A stretch of 41,867 nucleotides of DNA from Candidatus Poribacteria bacterium (GTDB taxonomy: Bacteria > Poribacteria > WGA-4E > WGA-3G): the NCBI GenBank assembly GCA_022823085.1, contig JAJDXV010000035.1:1-41867 (forward strand), read 5' to 3'. The notes beneath the pieces are model-generated. The model was not told the DNA's origin. It searched no databases and saw only the letters and a program-made list of their open reading frames with translations. The translations under genes were made by a program, and so were the position numbers. Shown here piece after piece: positions 1-8,216 of this stretch (its first letter is position 1; each line of letters starts with the position of its first letter).

Positions 1-3
1 GCC

Positions 4-134
4 ATTCAATTGTACCTATTCACTTTATATATATGGATACGTCTTCCTCTGTAGGAGCGAGCTGTGCTCGCGATCTTTCCTAAGAACGGGCACATATGTA
101 AAGCAAAACCATGATCCAAATCGTACAATTGAAT
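4..134. repeat. MITE-like element, copy A
   Basis: About 130 bp bounded by perfect 12-bp inverted ends, ATTCAATTGTAC (4-15) and GTACAATTGAAT (123-134). A central palindrome, GCGAGC-TGT-GCTCGC, lies at 57-71 inside the phrase GTAGGAGCGAGCTGTGCTCG. The interior matches copy B (149-292) and, in reverse complement, copy C (20491-20633). No coding sequence is inside. The left boundary is close to the window edge, so flanking duplications cannot be judged. Confidence 0.7.
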
Positions 135-148
135 ACCCCTGAACATAG

Positions 149-292
149 CGGGGCGATTTAGTTTTACACATTCACTTTATATCTGTGCAGAGTCTCTTCT
201 GTAGGAGCGAGCTGCGCTCGCGATCTTCCATAAGAAAACGTCAACTTATGTAAACCAAAATCAAAATCAAAACCGAAAACTAAATAGTCCTG
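149..292. repeat. MITE-like element, copy B
   Basis: Second copy of the element, directly following copy A. The inner inverted ends are ATTTAGTTTT (156-165) and AAAACTAAAT (276-285), and the central palindrome GCGAGCTGCGCTCGC is at 207-221. The phrase CCTGAACATAG occurs immediately left (138-148) and at the right end (289-299), as expected if copy B inserted a few bases beyond copy A and duplicated the target. Apart from copies A and B, the gene-free stretch 1-421 holds nothing else that I can identify. Confidence 0.7.
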
Positions 293-421
293 AACATAGT
301 TGGAGACAATTATTATGAATTTTGTATGATGAATTGGATTAATATATCTTTGAATACAGGAGAACATCACAAAGATCCTTGATACTGTTGCACTAATTAG
401 GAAAAAAACGCGGTTAAACAG

Positions 422-2257
422 ATGAACACCCAAAACCCACAACCCTACACACAATGGAATCTGCCGCCTTGTGCTTTGGCGCGTCTCGGCAAAGGTGCGA
501 TAACGGATATTCAGTATTCACCAGATGGAACGCGCCTCGCTGTTGCCACCCATATCGGCACTTGGCTCTACGATGCACACACCCGCACCGAACTCGCGCT
601 CCTTAAACAGGGACTGGATCAAAGTGCTATTTCGCTCGCCTTTTCGCGCGATGGTACAACCCTTGTAACCGGAAACGGGGATGATAGCACAATTTCGCTG
701 TGGAATGTCCACACCGGACAACGTCGCGCCACAATGAGACTCGGAGATGATGAAGATGAGGTCTGGGCATTCGTTATCTCGCCGGACGGGAACACGCTCA
801 TCAGCGCAGGACTGGACGGAAAGATCCGATTTTGGGATATTCATGCGGCCCGACTGCAGTCTGAGATCATCGCACACGCGCATCCGATCAACGCATTGGC
901 GTTATCACCCGATGGCAAAACCCTCGCCAGTGGCAGTAACGACTTCACGATCAAACTCTGGGATGCCCACACTGGAAGACAACTTTCCACACTCACAGGA
1001 CATACACACGGCGTTATGGCATTGGCGTTCTCTCCCAACGGCATGAATCTCGTCAGCGGCAGTCGAGACAAGACACTCTGCTTATGGGGTACCACTACTG
1101 GTAAACAAATAGAAACTTTCGCTACTGATATCGGTGTTGTCGGTCGTTTGGAGTTTTCGCCTGACAGGAGCCTCCTCGCAAGTGGGAGTGGTGATAATAC
1201 CGTTCGACTCTGGAACGCGGATACCGGTACTGAACAAGCGATCCTCAAAGCGCATAAAGATGCTATCTATGGTATCTCCTTTTCTCCGGATGGTAAGACC
1301 CTCGCCAGCGGAAGCGGCGATCATACTGTTCGGTTCTGGGACCCGGCTACCGGGGCAGAGAAGGCAATTATTGACGGACATATTGAGCGGATTAATTCCG
1401 TAGCCTTTTCTTCTGACGGCAGCCTTCTCACCAGCGGCACTGATGACGAAACGCTTCGATTGTGGGACCTGTCTACCTACACTGAGATTCAAACCCTCAG
1501 CGGTCATGAATATCTGATTGAGGAGGTCGCTTTTTCACCGGATGGGACAATGCTCGCAAGTGCAAGTCAGGATGAGAGGATTTACTTGTGGAATATAAAT
1601 GCCGGCAACGAGACAGCGATATTAGATCATACGGATATGGTTACCGCATTGGCGTTTGCAACGAACGGCACCATACTTGCAAGCGGCGGTGAAGATAATA
1701 TTGTTCGATTGTGGGATATTGATACCGGAGATCAATTGGCAGCTTTAACGGGACATACGGATATTGTTAAAACCGTTGCGTTTTCACCAGATGGGAGAAC
1801 CCTCGCCAGTGGCAGCGAAGATAAAACAATTCGGTTATGGAATGCTGCTACAGGTCATTATCTGACCGTCCTTTCCGGACATACGGAGGCTGTTAAGGCG
1901 GTCGCATTTTCACCAGATGCGGAAATCCTTGCCAGTGCGAGTTCGGACAATACCATACGGTTTTGGGATATGAACAGTTGTCAGCATATCGCTACACTTA
2001 CAGGGCATACCGACACTGTTGAGGCAGTCGCCTTTTCACCGGATGGACGCACGCTTATAAGCAGCGGTGATGCCGAGGACAGTACGATACGTTTATGGGA
2101 TCCTGTTACCCGCCAACAACGTGCAATTATTAAGAACTATAAGGTTCGCACGCTGGCGTTCAGTCCAGATGGTAGAATATTTGCCAGTGGCAGTTCAGAT
2201 GGTACCATCCTTATCTGGGACCTCGCCACCGTTGAGGCTACGTATAATTCAGTCTAA
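422..2257 (+). CDS. WD40 repeat protein, 14 repeats
   Basis: A 611-residue protein built almost entirely of WD40 repeats. I count 14, each with the pattern hydrophobic-AFSPDG-LASGS-D-TIRLWD, starting near residue 28 and running to the C-terminus. Fourteen repeats suit two seven-bladed beta-propellers, which usually act as protein-interaction scaffolds. There is no signal peptide, membrane segment or attached enzymatic domain, so the protein is probably cytoplasmic and its partner is not evident. The ATG at 422 has no strong Shine-Dalgarno sequence, but no better in-frame start precedes the first repeat. The repeats are very alike at DNA level, so copy-number change by recombination is plausible. 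It stands alone between MITE-like elements. Confidence 0.9.
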   Translation: MNTQNPQPYTQWNLPPCALARLGKGAITDIQYSPDGTRLAVATHIGTWLYDAHTRTELALLKQGLDQSAISLAFSRDGTTLVTGNGDDSTISLWNVHTGQRRATMRLGDDEDEVWAFVISPDGNTLISAGLDGKIRFWDIHAARLQSEIIAHAHPINALALSPDGKTLASGSNDFTIKLWDAHTGRQLSTLTGHTHGVMALAFSPNGMNLVSGSRDKTLCLWGTTTGKQIETFATDIGVVGRLEFSPDRSLLASGSGDNTVRLWNADTGTEQAILKAHKDAIYGISFSPDGKTLASGSGDHTVRFWDPATGAEKAIIDGHIERINSVAFSSDGSLLTSGTDDETLRLWDLSTYTEIQTLSGHEYLIEEVAFSPDGTMLASASQDERIYLWNINAGNETAILDHTDMVTALAFATNGTILASGGEDNIVRLWDIDTGDQLAALTGHTDIVKTVAFSPDGRTLASGSEDKTIRLWNAATGHYLTVLSGHTEAVKAVAFSPDAEILASASSDNTIRFWDMNSCQHIATLTGHTDTVEAVAFSPDGRTLISSGDAEDSTIRLWDPVTRQQRAIIKNYKVRTLAFSPDGRIFASGSSDGTILIWDLATVEATYNSV

Positions 2258-2355
2258 TCGCTCTTATAGAGTAGACCGAATTGCCTCTGCCTGATATCTG
2301 TGTAGAAATGCATCTGCATTCCTATCAAACTCTAAAGTGGAACATCTGTATATGT

Positions 2356-2386
2356 AACGGCACACGGTGTGTGTCGTTAATATTTT
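2356..2386 (+). terminator. possible rho-independent terminator after the WD40 gene
   Basis: AACGGCACAC (2356-2365), loop GGT and GTGTGTCGTT (2369-2378) form a 10-bp stem with one mismatch, followed by AATATTTTT. The distance of about 100 bases from the stop codon makes this tentative. The phrase CACGGTGTGTG recurs near 2631, so the hairpin may instead be a small dispersed repeat. Confidence 0.4.
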
Positions 2387-2419
2387 TAATCTGTGCATGG
2401 TCGGTGTGCTAATACTTTT

Positions 2420-2538
2420 AGGACTTACGCATATCGCTCTTTTGTACCACAATCTGTTAGATTGTGACGCAAAAACGCTGTGTTTTCAGAAGAATTTCAT
2501 CTAACAGAGCCACCTATAGCCAAAAGTGCGTAAGTCCT
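2420..2538. mobile_element. MITE-like element with AGGACTTACGCA inverted ends
   Basis: A 119-bp non-coding segment with perfect 12-bp terminal inverted repeats, AGGACTTACGCA (2420-2431) and TGCGTAAGTCCT (2527-2538). An internal hairpin CACAATCT-GTT-AGATTGTG lies at 2448-2466. A third copy of the end sequence, GGACTTACGCA, occurs alone at 2549-2559. No transposase is encoded. The gene-free stretch 2258-2663 otherwise holds only the hairpin at 2356 and a second small GCAC/GTGC repeat near 2631. Confidence 0.65.
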
Positions 2539-2663
2539 GACTTTAACTGGACTTACGCAGTCAGTACACCTACTTAAGAAAGATTTTCAATTGCGCTGCG
2601 TAAACCTTAACTTTGAATTACCTAATAGCGCACGGTGTGTGCTTTCTACTTTAGAGGAGAAAA

Positions 2664-3698
2664 ATGAATTATTTGAACACGTTGAAAAATGCAACCTTTT
2701 TGCTTTTCGGAATCTTATTAATCCATATCTGTAGTTGTAATCGGGTTCAGGACATGGTCGCCTCTGAACCACAACACGCGATGGATACTGCTCCAATTCG
2801 GGTGAGTTTCGTGTATCCGGGTGCCTGCCTCGGCGATTCTTCTTACTGTGATGTGTTATTTAATGGCGCACGGAAGGCTAAAGCCGAACTCGATGTTGAG
2901 ATCACCGAACTGGAGAGCAATTTCGAGACCTGGGATATGCAGCTGCAAGCCGCTGCTGGCAATTCAGGTCTCGTTATCACTTCCGGCTATCAAATGGCAG
3001 ACCCGGTGTCACGCGTGGCACCGGAATTTCCAGAGGTTATGTTTGTCATTTTTGATGCTCTGGTGGATCTACCGAATGTAGTCTCTTTCACCCATCGAGT
3101 CAACGAAGGCACTTTCCTACTCGGCGCAATCGCTGGATTAAAATCAAAAACTGGAAAAGTCGGTTACCTCGGCGGTGCCAATGTCCCGTTCCTGCACGAA
3201 TTTGAAGCGGGTTATCTCGCTGGTGTCAAAGCAGTCAATCCAGAAGCGGAAATAATGAGGCGTTATGTTGCTGACAATCAGGAAGGTTTCTACGATCCAG
3301 TCAAAGGACAAGAAATTGCAACAACCCTGTATGAAAGCGGCGTTGATGTGATTTACGCAATGGCTGACCAATCCGGGTTCGGTGCAGTTGAAGCCGCCAA
3401 AATGGGAAAAGATAGATATGTAATATGGAGCTATATCAACATTACAGATGTCGCACCAGGCATAATCTTAACAGGGCTGCGCGTCGGAATCGACGAGTCC
3501 GCGTATAGTGTTATTCAAGCGTTCGCTGCTGGGAACCTAATGCCCGGCACTCGGTCTCTCGGTCTCGCTGAAGATAATGTCGGCTACCTGCTGACTGACG
3601 GCAATAGCGGTTTGCTCTCTGATGACATCTTAGAAAAGGTCAAGGCACTGAAAGCAAACATTATCGCTGGTGAAATCACTGTGCCAGTGGTACCGTAA
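2664..3698 (+). CDS. BMP-family (PnrA-like) substrate-binding lipoprotein
   Basis: A 344-residue protein of the basic membrane protein (BMP/PnrA/Med) family, the extracytoplasmic solute-binding component of some ABC importers, often for nucleosides. The N-terminus has a short basic start, a hydrophobic core and a lipobox-like ICSC ending at about residue 25, so it is probably a membrane-anchored lipoprotein. Two Rossmann-like lobes follow: from about residue 45 (the VSFVYPGACLGD region), with the family-typical GKVGYLGG near 165 and later GVDVIYAMADQSGFG. The length is normal for the family. AGAGGAG lies a few bases before the ATG. No ABC permease or ATPase gene is nearby, so it is an orphan here and the ligand is unknown. 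A strong terminator follows. Confidence 0.85.
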   Translation: MNYLNTLKNATFLLFGILLIHICSCNRVQDMVASEPQHAMDTAPIRVSFVYPGACLGDSSYCDVLFNGARKAKAELDVEITELESNFETWDMQLQAAAGNSGLVITSGYQMADPVSRVAPEFPEVMFVIFDALVDLPNVVSFTHRVNEGTFLLGAIAGLKSKTGKVGYLGGANVPFLHEFEAGYLAGVKAVNPEAEIMRRYVADNQEGFYDPVKGQEIATTLYESGVDVIYAMADQSGFGAVEAAKMGKDRYVIWSYINITDVAPGIILTGLRVGIDESAYSVIQAFAAGNLMPGTRSLGLAEDNVGYLLTDGNSGLLSDDILEKVKALKANIIAGEITVPVVP

Positions 3699-3722
3699 TC
3701 TCTATTTTCGCGCTTTGTCTGC

Positions 3723-3751
3723 TGGCGAGGTTGGAAAACCTCGCCATTTTT
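3723..3751 (+). terminator. rho-independent terminator after the BMP gene
   Basis: A perfect 10-bp stem, TGGCGAGGTT (3723-3732) and AACCTCGCCA (3737-3746), with a GGAA loop and a run of five T at 3747-3751. It starts 25 bases after the stop codon of the BMP gene and immediately abuts the 3' end of the convergent gene. Confidence 0.9.
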
Positions 3752-3752
3752 A

Positions 3753-4553
3753 TTACGGTTTGGTATCGGTATTAACAGGCGGTTCCTCATTCTCAACAAA
3801 CCGTTCGATTGTGTTGATCGTCGCTGGACTGGTGCGGAAGTCGGCGACCCACGGTTCACGGAAGTATGCCTGTTTCTCACGCGGTAACGCAGAAAGCACG
3901 ACCGGCGGGATATGCAACCGGTGCCAATGTGTTGCAAGGTGCGCGTAAGCGTTCAGTATCGCCACCCGCGGTGTCTCCCGTTGCCAAACCGGCCCCGCAT
4001 GACACAGGTTTTCGGTGAAGAAGATCGCACTGCCTGCCGGACATTCATAAGTCATCAAAAACGGACTCCGTTTCCCTGCCTCTAACGATGTATGATCTGG
4101 GTGCATCGGAAAGTTAGACTTATGGCTACCTGCAATGAAGTGCGTCGCACCGTCATCCTTGCTAATATCCGTCAGTTCAAAGACGACGCGCACCATCCCC
4201 GCATGAATCCGTCCGTTATTGACGCGATACCCGAAAATCGGATCGCCTTGCTGCGGTCCGCCGCCGTGAAGTCCGCCGTGTTCCTGTCCTTTTCTACGCC
4301 AGACAGAGAAACTGTTCTCTAACCGAACATCGGGTCCGATGATTTCATGCAACACATCAAGGACCTTCGGATGGTCAATCAAGACACTCGCAGGACCGCC
4401 CGGCACGGCACGGTGTTCCGGGGGTAAAGATTCAGGGTTATGGTGTATCCTGTCAATCTGATCAACGATTGCGTCCACTTCGCCCTGTTCAAGGATCGCA
4501 GGACGTACAAGGAAACCGGTCAAGTCAAATCGAAATTTTTCTTCATCAGTCAT
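3753..4553 (-). CDS. phytanoyl-CoA dioxygenase (PhyH) family protein
   Basis: A 266-residue protein of the Fe(II)/2-oxoglutarate-dependent PhyH family. The core double-stranded beta-helix is recognisable from LHGGGP (H96) through ELTD, the family signature AGSHKSNF (141-148), a distal histidine in CHAGPVW (H185) and the putative 2-oxoglutarate-binding R196. The usual first motif HxD is HGG here, so the carboxylate ligand is missing at that position; this is seen directly, and its meaning is inferred in the findings. The start is supported by AAGGAG about 10 bases upstream. The substrate is unknown. It is convergent with the BMP gene and separated by about 115 bases from the ATPase gene upstream on its strand. 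Confidence 0.85.
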   Translation of the reverse strand: MTDEEKFRFDLTGFLVRPAILEQGEVDAIVDQIDRIHHNPESLPPEHRAVPGGPASVLIDHPKVLDVLHEIIGPDVRLENSFSVWRRKGQEHGGLHGGGPQQGDPIFGYRVNNGRIHAGMVRVVFELTDISKDDGATHFIAGSHKSNFPMHPDHTSLEAGKRSPFLMTYECPAGSAIFFTENLCHAGPVWQRETPRVAILNAYAHLATHWHRLHIPPVVLSALPREKQAYFREPWVADFRTSPATINTIERFVENEEPPVNTDTKP

Positions 4554-4668
4554 CGGTTTACATCTCCTTCGCTCTTTGTGGATAGAGAATTATAGCATTT
4601 TTCTGTGGTGTCTACTTTGAGAGATCGCTAAAAATTGACTTGCTCCTTGATTTCTGCAAGAAGCTCCT

Positions 4669-6135
4669 TTAATCCCACTCTTTGCCCTCCCTGTCGACTT
4701 CTTCAAGTAGATCTTGGAGGTTAACCGACCGGTCATAGAGTTTATAAGCCACATCTTCATAGTCTGTCGGTTCTATACCTTCAGTGGGGTCAAACGGAAT
4801 ATGTTTCACTATTCCGTCCTTTTGGAACCACCAGGTGCCTACTTCTTCTGGTAACAACCAATTATTCGGTGCCATCTTTTCCGCTTTCTGCACCCCTTTT
4901 CGTTTGAGTTCACCTATCCGAATCAGATTTGCGATTTCTTTCAACAGCCAGTCACTGTGCGTTGTCACAACCACGCGCACACCAGCGCGGACTAAGCCAG
5001 CAAGGGTTAGTGCTATCTCAGTTTGTGCACCGGGGTGCAGGTGCGCCTCCGGTTCCTCAATGATGAGTGTATCGCCAGGGCGAATCCCACCGCGGAGAAA
5101 AAGCACAACAGGGGCAAGTTCAGACACCATCGACGCTGCGCGTGTGAGACGTATCTCTTCCCCGGTCGTATGTGGACGGTAAAGGAATTCAGGATATCCA
5201 CTTGGGGTCGGTTTCATTAGAATCTGACCTGCAAGCACGTCGGATTCTAAGGCATCCGCAAGGTGATGTATCTCTTTGTTAGGTGTTTCAGATTTTTCAT
5301 AGAGGATAAGTTGTTGCATAAAGTCTGCGACAACTCCTGAGAACGTTGGAATTTCCAATGGCGCGAGACCGCCACGCGTCGCACGCTCGACCAATGAGCT
5401 CGCAATCACTCGGTGACTCTGCATAATGCCACTTCGGGCTGCTGGTAGATAGAATCTTTTTTCTCGATGTCTGTCTAATTCAATAGCGGCCCAGAAAAAT
5501 AAATCATCAATGTCAAGTTCCTTATGTGAGTGTGAGATCAACGAATCTTTGTCGTAAATCATTAAGTCTTCATTGACTGAACCATGTACCGCAAGGTTTG
5601 ATCCGCAGCCCTCTATATTGAAATTCCATAGACGCTGATTTCCCCGCCTGACCTCCAGCGAGACGTTCATTTCACTGCGTTGACCGTTTTTTAAGCGAAT
5701 CAATTCTGTAATTGAATTTAGGTCAAAGCAGCGCTTGAGCTCGTTCGCTGTGCTTTCCGGATCCTTGAGATCTGACTCTAAGCTGGCACGAATTTCTGGT
5801 GGCAAATCTGAAAACTTAATAGATTGATCAGATGTGTTTAGTTTTTTGAGAATTGAACGAATCGCATCCCAATTCTGATTTAACAAGTCTTTGAAACCGT
5901 GAACACCTAAGCGTTTGAATCGCCCTGGGAATTTTGAGTGTCCTGTAAAAACACCGTCTAACACATAGATTAACGTGGAAAAGTAGGTTTTTCCAGTGTT
6001 GCTTGGTCCGACAAATACTGTCAATGATTGGAGGTCTATTGTCGCTTCTGCAATCGGCCCGAAATTCCTAACAGCGATTTTGACATTTGGAGACTTGGAC
6101 ATTTCTGATATTTTAGGCATTTTTGTTTTACTCAT
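4669..6135 (-). CDS. AAA/SMC-like ATPase (AAA_15/AAA_21 type), no nuclease domain
   Basis: A 488-residue ATPase of the OLD/RecF-like ABC-ATPase class. The Walker A motif GPSNTGKT is at 43-50, following the NFGPIAEATIDL start typical of the class. In the C-terminal half are an IIEEPEAHLHPG Walker B/D-loop and a VVTTHSDWLL switch histidine. The middle is the usual divergent coiled insert. There is no TOPRIM or other nuclease domain, so it resembles the stand-alone ATPase subunits of defence or repair systems. The start has GGGAG eight bases upstream. Only 12 bases separate it from the DUF1611 gene upstream, so the two are probably cotranscribed. Function is not assignable from sequence alone. 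Confidence 0.8.
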   Translation of the reverse strand: MSKTKMPKISEMSKSPNVKIAVRNFGPIAEATIDLQSLTVFVGPSNTGKTYFSTLIYVLDGVFTGHSKFPGRFKRLGVHGFKDLLNQNWDAIRSILKKLNTSDQSIKFSDLPPEIRASLESDLKDPESTANELKRCFDLNSITELIRLKNGQRSEMNVSLEVRRGNQRLWNFNIEGCGSNLAVHGSVNEDLMIYDKDSLISHSHKELDIDDLFFWAAIELDRHREKRFYLPAARSGIMQSHRVIASSLVERATRGGLAPLEIPTFSGVVADFMQQLILYEKSETPNKEIHHLADALESDVLAGQILMKPTPSGYPEFLYRPHTTGEEIRLTRAASMVSELAPVVLFLRGGIRPGDTLIIEEPEAHLHPGAQTEIALTLAGLVRAGVRVVVTTHSDWLLKEIANLIRIGELKRKGVQKAEKMAPNNWLLPEEVGTWWFQKDGIVKHIPFDPTEGIEPTDYEDVAYKLYDRSVNLQDLLEEVDREGKEWD

Positions 6136-6147
6136 TGGACTTTCTCC

Positions 6148-7206
6148 CTATTCCCTATGTATCTTTTGAACAGCATCAACGAGTTTATCTGCACCGAATC
6201 GCACGACATCCGTTGCTGGCAACCCTGTCTCTGCCTCCGCTTTGATGATTGCCTCACGTGCCTCATTTTCAGACAAATCAAAGCAATTCAACGCCAGTCC
6301 AATCACTTTCGCAGGCTTTATCGGCGCGGCTAACGTCTCATAGTGCGCAATCATCTCAGTTAGTGATGGCAACGGCACCGTGTACCGCGCAACCGTGTCC
6401 CGCGACGGCTGATGACAAAAGATCAGCGCATCAGGGAGACTACCGTGCAGCAGGCTCAATGTCACCCCCGAATATCCCGGATGCACCAGCGAGCCTTGCC
6501 CCTCAACAATAAGCAGTTCGTGATTCTTCGCACCTTCAAGCACAATCTGCTCCGCCGCCCCGGCGGTGAAATCGGAGATGACGGCATCAATAGCGATACC
6601 CCACCCCCAGACCATAATCCCGTTCTGTCCGGTCGGACAAAATTCGGCATTCACACCCCGTTCCCGTGTAGCGCGCGTCACCTCTATTCCAGAGAGCATC
6701 TTCCCCACACGGCAATCGGAGCCGACGGTCAGGATAACCGTGGCATCAACATCGGCGGCTTTACACGTAGCGACAGGTAGATCGGCAGGCGGTTTCCGGG
6801 CATCCCATAGAACTACATCTTGCACCGCTGCGAGTTCAGACAGTTCCGCGTCCTCGCTCAGGAAGCGATGGAGTCCGCTCATGACGTGTAAACCGTTACG
6901 TATCGCATCGTGGAGAATCGCACGCCAAGGCGACGGCAACTCACCGCCGGGTGGTGCAATGCCGATGGCAAGCAGCGTCGGATTGAACCGCATCGCCTCA
7001 GCGAGGTCTCGGACAACTGGAATGCCTTCCCCAATTTCAATAACCTCGCTGACATCTCGACCCGCATTATCGCTGTCAATAACTGCCACCACATTGTCAG
7101 GAAGATAGCGCACGAGAACTGTGGCGGTTTTCGATTCAAGGACACCGAACGAACCTTCGGCAAGGATCGCTATTTTGTGTGACTTCGGCTGTAACTGTTT
7201 TTCCAT
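6148..7206 (-). CDS. DUF1611 family protein (DgcN-like)
   Basis: A 352-residue protein of the DUF1611 family: an N-terminal Rossmann-like domain (about residues 10-140, with VIDSDNAGRDV) and a C-terminal P-loop-like domain beginning at GSDCRVGKM (about 170) with LLIVEGQGSLVHPGYSG and CHQPSRD. Some family members (DgcN) are annotated as N-acetyltransferases acting on D-glutamate together with the dipeptide-epimerase-like DgcA. No DgcA-like gene is in this window, so the specific activity is uncertain. The nearest gene downstream is the ATPase at 4669-6135, 12 bases away and probably in the same transcript. Length and motifs are complete. Confidence 0.8.
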   Translation of the reverse strand: MEKQLQPKSHKIAILAEGSFGVLESKTATVLVRYLPDNVVAVIDSDNAGRDVSEVIEIGEGIPVVRDLAEAMRFNPTLLAIGIAPPGGELPSPWRAILHDAIRNGLHVMSGLHRFLSEDAELSELAAVQDVVLWDARKPPADLPVATCKAADVDATVILTVGSDCRVGKMLSGIEVTRATRERGVNAEFCPTGQNGIMVWGWGIAIDAVISDFTAGAAEQIVLEGAKNHELLIVEGQGSLVHPGYSGVTLSLLHGSLPDALIFCHQPSRDTVARYTVPLPSLTEMIAHYETLAAPIKPAKVIGLALNCFDLSENEAREAIIKAEAETGLPATDVVRFGADKLVDAVQKIHRE

Positions 7207-7280
7207 TTTTTCTGTATCTTTTCAGTCAGGATAAATATATCTGTAGATTACCACAAATCCGAATCAATTTCAAACCGAAA

Positions 7281-7297
7281 ACTGATAACTGATAACT
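7281..7297. repeat. ACTGATA tandem filler repeat
   Basis: ACTGATAACTGATAACT, about 2.5 copies of a 7-base unit, abuts the 3' end of the sugar isomerase gene. The same motif recurs at 15069-15080 and 15090-15100, between the citrate synthase and icd genes. It looks like a small dispersed intergenic repeat of this genome; no function is evident. Confidence 0.5.
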
Positions 7298-8177
7298 ATG
7301 AAAGAAATTGCCGAAGGTATCTACCACCGAGTGCGAAACCGTCTAACCCTGGCGCGCCTCGGTCTTCATTCTCGACACACAGCACATAGTCATAACCCGA
7401 TTCCTGCAGTGCACCTACAATGGTTCCCCAATTCAGTTGCCCGCGTCCGGGGACACGGTATTGCCACCACCAGTTCCCGATAATCCCCTGCCGAAACTTC
7501 ATACGCGGACTGATTTCGCAATCCTTTACATCCGCGTAATACCATTTACCGTTGAACATACGGATAGCATCCTCAGCCGGTAAAATACCCATCCATAACC
7601 AGTGCGACGGATCGCAGGAGAGTCCAAGCGAATCTGACGGGATCGCATCGAGTATCCGTTCCCACATCTCAGGGTTACAAGCGATATTGCCCATCCGAAC
7701 GGCACAATCCAACGCCATCTGCACGCCTCGCTCCTCGGCGAAACGGATGACAGGAGTCCACATCGCTTTGAACCGTCCGACGAGTTCAACCGATCGGTCA
7801 CCCGGGTTTCCGGGTTCCGAAGAGAATTGCCCGTAAAAGTGCCAGCTCACAGGACTGCCAGCATACGTCACCACAACTGGCGCGCCGAGGATATGTGCCG
7901 CCTCGATCGCTTGCATTAACGTCTCGCGTGCCGCCTCCCGTGTTTCCGCATCGTCGTCAAGAAGGTTACAGTGTGATGTCACGGCAGCGAGATAGACACC
8001 GTGCGTTTCGAGAATTTCCTTGACCGCTTCGCCACCGGATTGTATAATAGCACTCGGTTCAAAGACACCGGTGGCGTTGGGACGGATTGCGTCAAACCCG
8101 TTCGCTTTTGCCCACGCTGCACAATCAGCGAGGTTCCAACCGCCGCCACCCGCACTTGTGCTGAAACTTAAATCCAT
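7296..8177 (-). CDS. sugar phosphate isomerase/epimerase, TIM-barrel
   Basis: A protein of about 293 residues in the xylose-isomerase-like/AP-endonuclease-2 superfamily, which uses a TIM barrel and divalent metal to isomerise or epimerise sugars and sugar acids. The N-terminus MDLSFST begins the first strand. Later strands carry candidate metal ligands: the ALDCAVRMGN region, GLSCDPSHWLWMG (Asp and His), YYADVKDCE, and the C-terminal glutamate in CVENEDRGAPG. The ATG at 8177 was chosen because AGAGGG lies just upstream and the protein then starts at the first strand; an upstream in-frame ATG at 8222 adds 15 unlike residues and overlaps the divergent gene. The substrate is unknown. Confidence 0.85.
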   Translation of the reverse strand: MDLSFSTSAGGGGWNLADCAAWAKANGFDAIRPNATGVFEPSAIIQSGGEAVKEILETHGVYLAAVTSHCNLLDDDAETREAARETLMQAIEAAHILGAPVVVTYAGSPVSWHFYGQFSSEPGNPGDRSVELVGRFKAMWTPVIRFAEERGVQMALDCAVRMGNIACNPEMWERILDAIPSDSLGLSCDPSHWLWMGILPAEDAIRMFNGKWYYADVKDCEISPRMKFRQGIIGNWWWQYRVPGRGQLNWGTIVGALQESGYDYVLCVENEDRGAPGLDGFALGGRYLRQFLS

Positions 8178-8216
8178 GATTTTCCCTCTTTTCCAGTATT
8201 GAGGACTGTCTACATA

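Noticed and set aside
164..454. Minus-strand reading frame of 96 codons at the left end
   Set aside because: It lies across the MITE-like copy B and the start of the WD40 gene, has no family-like content and no supporting ribosome site.
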